A stretch of DNA of 19,151 bases, from the NCBI GenBank assembly GCA_035942915.1, contig DASZCR010000298.1, forward strand, positions 1 to 19,151, given 5' to 3'. Source of the DNA: DASZCR01 sp035942915 (lineage in GTDB: Bacteria > Acidobacteriota > Blastocatellia > Pyrinomonadales > Pyrinomonadaceae). This document shows, in pieces, positions 16,029 through 19,151 of the stretch (the stretch's first letter is position 1; every line of letters starts with the position of its first letter). The notes beneath the pieces were generated by a model. The model was not told the origin of the DNA and ran no database searches. It saw only the letters and a program-made list of their open reading frames with translations. Position numbers and translations under genes: made by a program.

Positions 16029-16089
16029 CTCATGGCTCGCGGCCGCTAGGAGTGTCGCGCCGGAGGCATGAAAGGTTTTCGGGTTCGCT

Positions 16090-16497
16090 TCAGTGTTCGC
16101 CGCGTTGATTGGTGCGGCGGCGTTGGAGCGTGGCGGCGCGCGAGGCCGGGACGAGCGCACCGGCTTCGGGCGGCGGCACATCCGTGAAGTGCGAGAACTC
16201 TTCGGCGTGTGTTTGCAGGTAAGAGAAGAAACGCTCGAACTCGCGCTGCATGGCGTCCATCTTCTCGCGCATGTTGAGGATGATTTCGACTCCGGCGAGA
16301 TTAACGCCGAGGTCGCGCGTCAGCGAGAGGATGAGTTCGAGCCGTTCGAGGTCGGCGTCCGTGTAGAGACGCGTGTTACCTTCGGAGCGCGAAGGCTTGA
16401 GCAGCCCCTCACGTTCGTAGAGGCGCAAGGTCTGCGGGTGTATCTCGTATTGCGTCGCCACCGCGCTGATAGTGTATGTGCCGCCTTTACGTTTCAT
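16090..16497 (-). CDS. hspR: Heat-shock repressor HspR (MerR family)
   Basis: The 135 residues from ATG at 16497 match the HspR type of MerR regulator. A winged helix-turn-helix (about 8-50) contains 'ISAVATQYEIHPQTLRLYER' and 'GLLKPSRSEGNTRLYTDADL'. A helical region with 'LGVNLAGVEIILNMREKM' (63-80) follows, then a probable coiled coil to about 104 and a polar tail. HspR usually binds HAIR inverted repeats upstream of dnaK with DnaK as co-repressor; the dnaK upstream region lies outside the window. A longer in-frame reading begins at GTG 16590, but its extra 31 residues are translated from the heptamer repeats (LSPITHHPS), so I reject it. No Shine-Dalgarno directly precedes the ATG; see the repeat at 16508-16626. 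Confidence 0.9.
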   Translation of the reverse strand: MKRKGGTYTISAVATQYEIHPQTLRLYEREGLLKPSRSEGNTRLYTDADLERLELILSLTRDLGVNLAGVEIILNMREKMDAMQREFERFFSYLQTHAEEFSHFTDVPPPEAGALVPASRAATLQRRRTNQRGEH

Positions 16498-16507
16498 AAG
16501 AAATTTC

Positions 16508-16626
16508 AGTGATGGGTGATAGGACAAGAGTGATGGGTGATGGGTGATGGGTGATAGGACAAAACCCTGTCTTCTCTTATCACCTATCACTTATCACCTA
16601 TTACTTCCTTCTCATCACCTATCACT
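16508..16626 (-). repeat. Heptamer-built long inverted repeat in the dnaJ-hspR gap
   Basis: On the plus strand 16510-16565 reads in strict 7-base steps: TGATGGG, TGATAGG, ACAAGAG, three TGATGGG, TGATAGG, ACAAAAC. The right half (about 16579-16626) carries the same heptamers on the other strand. Arms of about 48 bases align without gaps, and their differences are mostly A/G transitions. The tip has a further GACA/TGTC pairing. In the mRNA this would be a long imperfect hairpin starting just after the dnaJ stop codon and ending 10 bases before the hspR ATG. Confidence 0.85.
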
Positions 16627-16635
16627 TCCTCCTAC

Positions 16636-17811
16636 TTATTCCAGACCCATGCTGACGCGGGGGTTCTCGTCGTTAATCTGCGCGTACTTGCGCAGCAGTT
16701 CCTTGGTCTCTTCGGAGATGACTTTGGGCAACTCGATGCGAACTTCGACAAACTGGTCGCCGCGCGCTTCCGAGTTGCGCAGCGAAGGCACGCCGCGCTC
16801 TCTGAGACGGAACTTCTGGCCGGACTGTGTGCCCGGCGGAATCCTCAGTTGCGCTTTGCCTTCGACCGTCGGGACTTCGATTTTCGCGCCGAGCGCCGCC
16901 TCCGGCACGGTCAGCGGGATGGTCACGTAGATGTTGTCGCCCTTGCGTGTGAAGTGTCGATGGCGTCCGACGTTCGTGATGATGTAGAGGTCGCCCGGCG
17001 GCGCGCCGAGGCGTCCACCCTCACCCTTGCCCGGAATACGCACGCGTGAACCCGTATCGACGCCTGCCGGAATGCGCACCTTGACCTGCTCGGCCTTCGG
17101 CGTCGTTCCCTTGCCATGACAGAGCGCGCAAGGACTCCGGCGCTTGCCCGTACCGGCGCAGTCCTGACACTCCTGCGCGAAACGCAAGCGCCCGCCCGCG
17201 CGTTGCACCTGACCTGAGCCGTGACAGGTTGAGCAGACGACGAGCGGCCCGCCGGAGTCGCCCGCGCCGTTGCAGCGCGAGCACTGCTCCGAGCGGTTGA
17301 CCGTGATGTTCGTCGTCATCCCCGTCACGGCCTCCTCGAAGGAGAGCGCCAGAGGCATCTCGATGTCCGCGCCGCGCTGCGGCGCAGGACGCGGCGGCTC
17401 ACGCTCGGTCGTCTTCGATGAACCGCCGCCGAAGAGGTCTGCGAAGATGTCGCGGAAGCTCGAACCGCCCGACGAAGAAGAAGCGTTGCTGCCGAAGTCG
17501 AAGCCAGTGAAGTCGAAGCCGGGCGAGGTGCGGCCACCGCCGCCCGCGCCGCCACCCGCCGCGCCGCGCGCCGCCGCGTCCGCGAGATTGTCGGAGTACT
17601 GCCCGAAGCGGTCGTAGACAGCACGCTTCTTCGGGTCGGAGAGCACGTCGTGCGCCTCCGTAATCTTCTTGAAGCGTTCCTCTGCCGTCTTGTCGCCCGG
17701 ATTCACGTCCGGGTGGTACTTGCGCGCGAGACGCCGGTAAGCCTTCTTAATCTCCTCGGCCTTCGCGTCGCGCCCGACGCCGAGCACCTGATAGAAATCT
17801 TCTTTTGCCAT
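16636..17811 (-). CDS. dnaJ: Chaperone protein DnaJ (type I Hsp40)
   Basis: The 391 residues from ATG at 17811 have the complete type-I layout. A J domain (1-70) contains HPD at 33-35. A Gly/Phe-rich segment spans about 82-130. Four zinc-binding CxxCxGxG motifs begin at C177, C193, C215 and C228. Two C-terminal substrate-binding beta domains follow. DnaJ delivers unfolded clients to DnaK and stimulates its ATPase. A longer frame from GTG at 17859 would add 16 residues read from the heptamer repeat ('LSPITYHLSP'). AGGAG stands 3 nt before that GTG, so it cannot be excluded, but DnaJ proteins normally begin at the equivalent of 'MAKEDFYQVLG', so I chose 17811. The gene follows dnaK by 91 bases. 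grpE is not between them, unlike in some actinobacterial clusters. Confidence 0.95.
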   Translation of the reverse strand: MAKEDFYQVLGVGRDAKAEEIKKAYRRLARKYHPDVNPGDKTAEERFKKITEAHDVLSDPKKRAVYDRFGQYSDNLADAAARGAAGGGAGGGGRTSPGFDFTGFDFGSNASSSSGGSSFRDIFADLFGGGSSKTTEREPPRPAPQRGADIEMPLALSFEEAVTGMTTNITVNRSEQCSRCNGAGDSGGPLVVCSTCHGSGQVQRAGGRLRFAQECQDCAGTGKRRSPCALCHGKGTTPKAEQVKVRIPAGVDTGSRVRIPGKGEGGRLGAPPGDLYIITNVGRHRHFTRKGDNIYVTIPLTVPEAALGAKIEVPTVEGKAQLRIPPGTQSGQKFRLRERGVPSLRNSEARGDQFVEVRIELPKVISEETKELLRKYAQINDENPRVSMGLE

Positions 17812-17820
17812 CTTCAAAAA

Positions 17821-17896
17821 AGGTGATAGGTGATAAGTAATAGGTGATAGGACTTCCACGTTCTCCTATCACCTATCACGCATTACCTAATCACCT
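17821..17896 (-). repeat. Heptamer-built inverted repeat in the dnaK-dnaJ gap
   Basis: The left arm (17821-17852) and right arm (17864-17896) are both built from TGATAGG-type heptamers in opposite orientation and enclose an 11-nt loop. The inner 13 bases pair perfectly, and the rest has four mismatches or wobbles and one bulge. In the mRNA the hairpin begins 6 bases after the dnaK stop codon and ends 9 bases before the dnaJ ATG. It is clearly related to the element at 16508-16626. Confidence 0.85.
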
Positions 17897-17902
17897 GTCT
17901 TC

Positions 17903-19151
17903 CTACTTGTTGTCGTCTACGTCGACGTATTCGGCATCGATAACGTTGTCGTCGCCGCCGCCACCCGCAGTGCCCGCGCCGCCGCCGGTCGCACCGGCCG
18001 CAGACGCCTGTTCACCGCCGGTCGCTCCGCCGCCGCCCTGCTGGTTCGTCTTGTAGAGCGCCTCGGCCAGACTGTGCGAAGCGGTTTGCAGCGCGTTGAA
18101 GGCGTTGTTCATGCGGTCTGTGCCGCCCTCTTCGAGCGCCTTCTTGGCGTCGGCCAGCGCCGTCTCAATCTGAGAGACGGCCGCACCGTCGAGTTTGTCC
18201 TTGTTCTCGTTGAAGGTCTTCTCGACGCTGAAGTGGAGGCCGTCGAGACGGTTGCGCGCCTCGACCTCTTCGCGCTTCTTCTGGTCTTCGCCGGCGTGCG
18301 ACTCGGCCTCGCGCATCATGCGGTCAATCTCGTCCTTCGAGAGACCGGAAGAGGCCGTAATCGTAATCTTCTGCTCGCGTCCCGTTCCCATGTCCTTCGC
18401 AGAGACGTTGACGATGCCGTTAGCGTCGATATCAAAAGTGACCTCGACCTGCGGGATGCCGCGCGGTGCGGGCGGGATGCCGACCAGATGGAACTTGCCG
18501 AGCGTGCGGTTGTCGGCCGCCATCTGGCGCTCGCCCTGTAGGACGTGAACCTCGACGCTCGTCTGGTTGTCCGAAGCCGTCGAGAAGATTTCCGACTTGC
18601 GCGTCGGAATCGTCGTGTTGCGCTCGATAAGCTTGGTGAAGACGCCGCCGAGAGTTTCGATGCCGAGCGAGAGCGGCGTCACGTCGAGCAAGAGGATGTC
18701 CGTCTTCTCGCCTGAGAGGACGCCGGCCTGCACGGCCGCGCCGACGGCGACCACCTCGTCCGGGTTGACGCTCTTGTTCGGCTCCTTGCCGAAAATCTCC
18801 TTGACGATATCCTGCACCTTCGGGATACGCGTCGAGCCGCCGACAAGGACGACCTCGTCAATCTGCTTGGCGTCAATGCCCGCGTCCTTGATGGCCTGTT
18901 CGACGGGCTTGCGCAAGCGTTGCAGAATCGGGTCAATCAACTGCTCGAAGCGTGCGCGCGTCAACTTCATGACGAGGTGCTTCGGCCCCGAGGCGTCGGC
19001 CGTGATGAAGGGCAGGTTGATCTCGGTCTCCATCGTCGAGGAGAGTTCGATCTTGGCCTTCTCGGCCGCCTCCTTCAGGCGCTGGAGGGCCATGTTGTCC
19101 TTGGCCAGGTCGACGCCGTGGTCGTTGTGGAAGCTGGTGACCAGCCAGTCG
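17903..19151 (-). CDS. dnaK: Chaperone protein DnaK (Hsp70), N-terminus outside window
   Basis: About 416 C-terminal residues are present; the frame is open to the window edge. The fragment starts in the nucleotide-binding domain (HGVDLAKDNMALQRLKEAAE), continues through 'VVLVGGSTRIPKVQ' and the conserved interdomain linker DILLLDVTPLSLGIE. It contains the full substrate-binding beta domain ('QGERQMAADNRTLGKFHL', 'VTFDIDANGIVNVSAKD') and the helical lid. A Gly/Ala-rich low-complexity tail leads to an acidic end (VIDAEYVDVDDNK), as in typical bacterial DnaK. DnaK is the ATP-driven Hsp70 that refolds clients with DnaJ and GrpE and may act as co-repressor with HspR. It is the first visible gene of the dnaK-dnaJ-hspR operon, whose promoter lies beyond 19151. 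Confidence 0.96.
   Translation of the reverse strand, partial: DWLVTSFHNDHGVDLAKDNMALQRLKEAAEKAKIELSSTMETEINLPFITADASGPKHLVMKLTRARFEQLIDPILQRLRKPVEQAIKDAGIDAKQIDEVVLVGGSTRIPKVQDIVKEIFGKEPNKSVNPDEVVAVGAAVQAGVLSGEKTDILLLDVTPLSLGIETLGGVFTKLIERNTTIPTRKSEIFSTASDNQTSVEVHVLQGERQMAADNRTLGKFHLVGIPPAPRGIPQVEVTFDIDANGIVNVSAKDMGTGREQKITITASSGLSKDEIDRMMREAESHAGEDQKKREEVEARNRLDGLHFSVEKTFNENKDKLDGAAVSQIETALADAKKALEEGGTDRMNNAFNALQTASHSLAEALYKTNQQGGGGATGGEQASAAGATGGGAGTAGGGGDDNVIDAEYVDVDDNK

Noticed and set aside
16508..16626. CRISPR-like array
   Set aside because: Units are 7 bp with no spacers and form a palindrome; no cas genes are present.
16544..16930. Plus-strand ORF beginning in the heptamer repeat
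   Set aside because: Its first 30 residues are the repeat read in another frame, and the rest is antisense to dnaJ.
17821..17896. HspR operator (HAIR) in the operon gap
   Set aside because: The inverted repeat does not match the CTTGAGT-N7-ACTCAAG form and lies inside the operon; the expected operator is upstream of dnaK, outside the window.

Overview
The window looks like chromosomal DNA of a free-living, GC-rich Gram-negative bacterium, most likely an acidobacterium of the Blastocatellia/Pyrinomonadaceae type. This is inferred from gene content: an Oar-like TonB-dependent receptor with an N-terminal carboxypeptidase-regulatory-like domain, a secreted metalloprotease carrying PD40, Calx-beta and DUF4214 modules, FG-GAP plus lamin-tail secreted proteins, and a dnaK-dnaJ-hspR heat-shock cluster. 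No sequence search was run, so the placement is tentative. I saw no rRNA, tRNA, CRISPR array, insertion sequence or phage gene.

Left part (1-7100, visibly lower GC, all supported genes on the minus strand): the start of a large secreted seven-repeat FG-GAP protein whose C-terminus lies beyond position 1, a secreted TPR protein, a secreted class-C beta-lactamase-like serine hydrolase, a secreted protein of unknown function with a cysteine-rich C-terminal segment, a doubtful 88-residue ORF beside a strong bidirectional terminator, and a peptidase S51-like protein. Gaps of 200-500 bases and several hairpins separate these genes, so they look like independent units rather than one operon.

Middle (7400-14517, very GC-rich): a 1115-residue outer-membrane receptor on the plus strand converges with a 1227-residue secreted mosaic metalloprotease on the minus strand. 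A shared hairpin terminator lies between them. Both concern the cell surface and extracellular polymers.

Right part (14850-19151, core genes): a plus-strand cluster of rpoZ (RNA polymerase omega), a small unknown gene and infA (translation initiation factor IF-1, TTG start) ends in a clear terminator. It converges with the minus-strand heat-shock operon dnaK-dnaJ-hspR. Both junctions of that operon contain a long inverted repeat made of 7-bp TGATRGG units. In each case a Shine-Dalgarno-like sequence sits on the far side of the hairpin from the start codon, and folding the hairpin would bring the two to the same 11-nt spacing. This parallel arrangement is the most unusual thing in the window.
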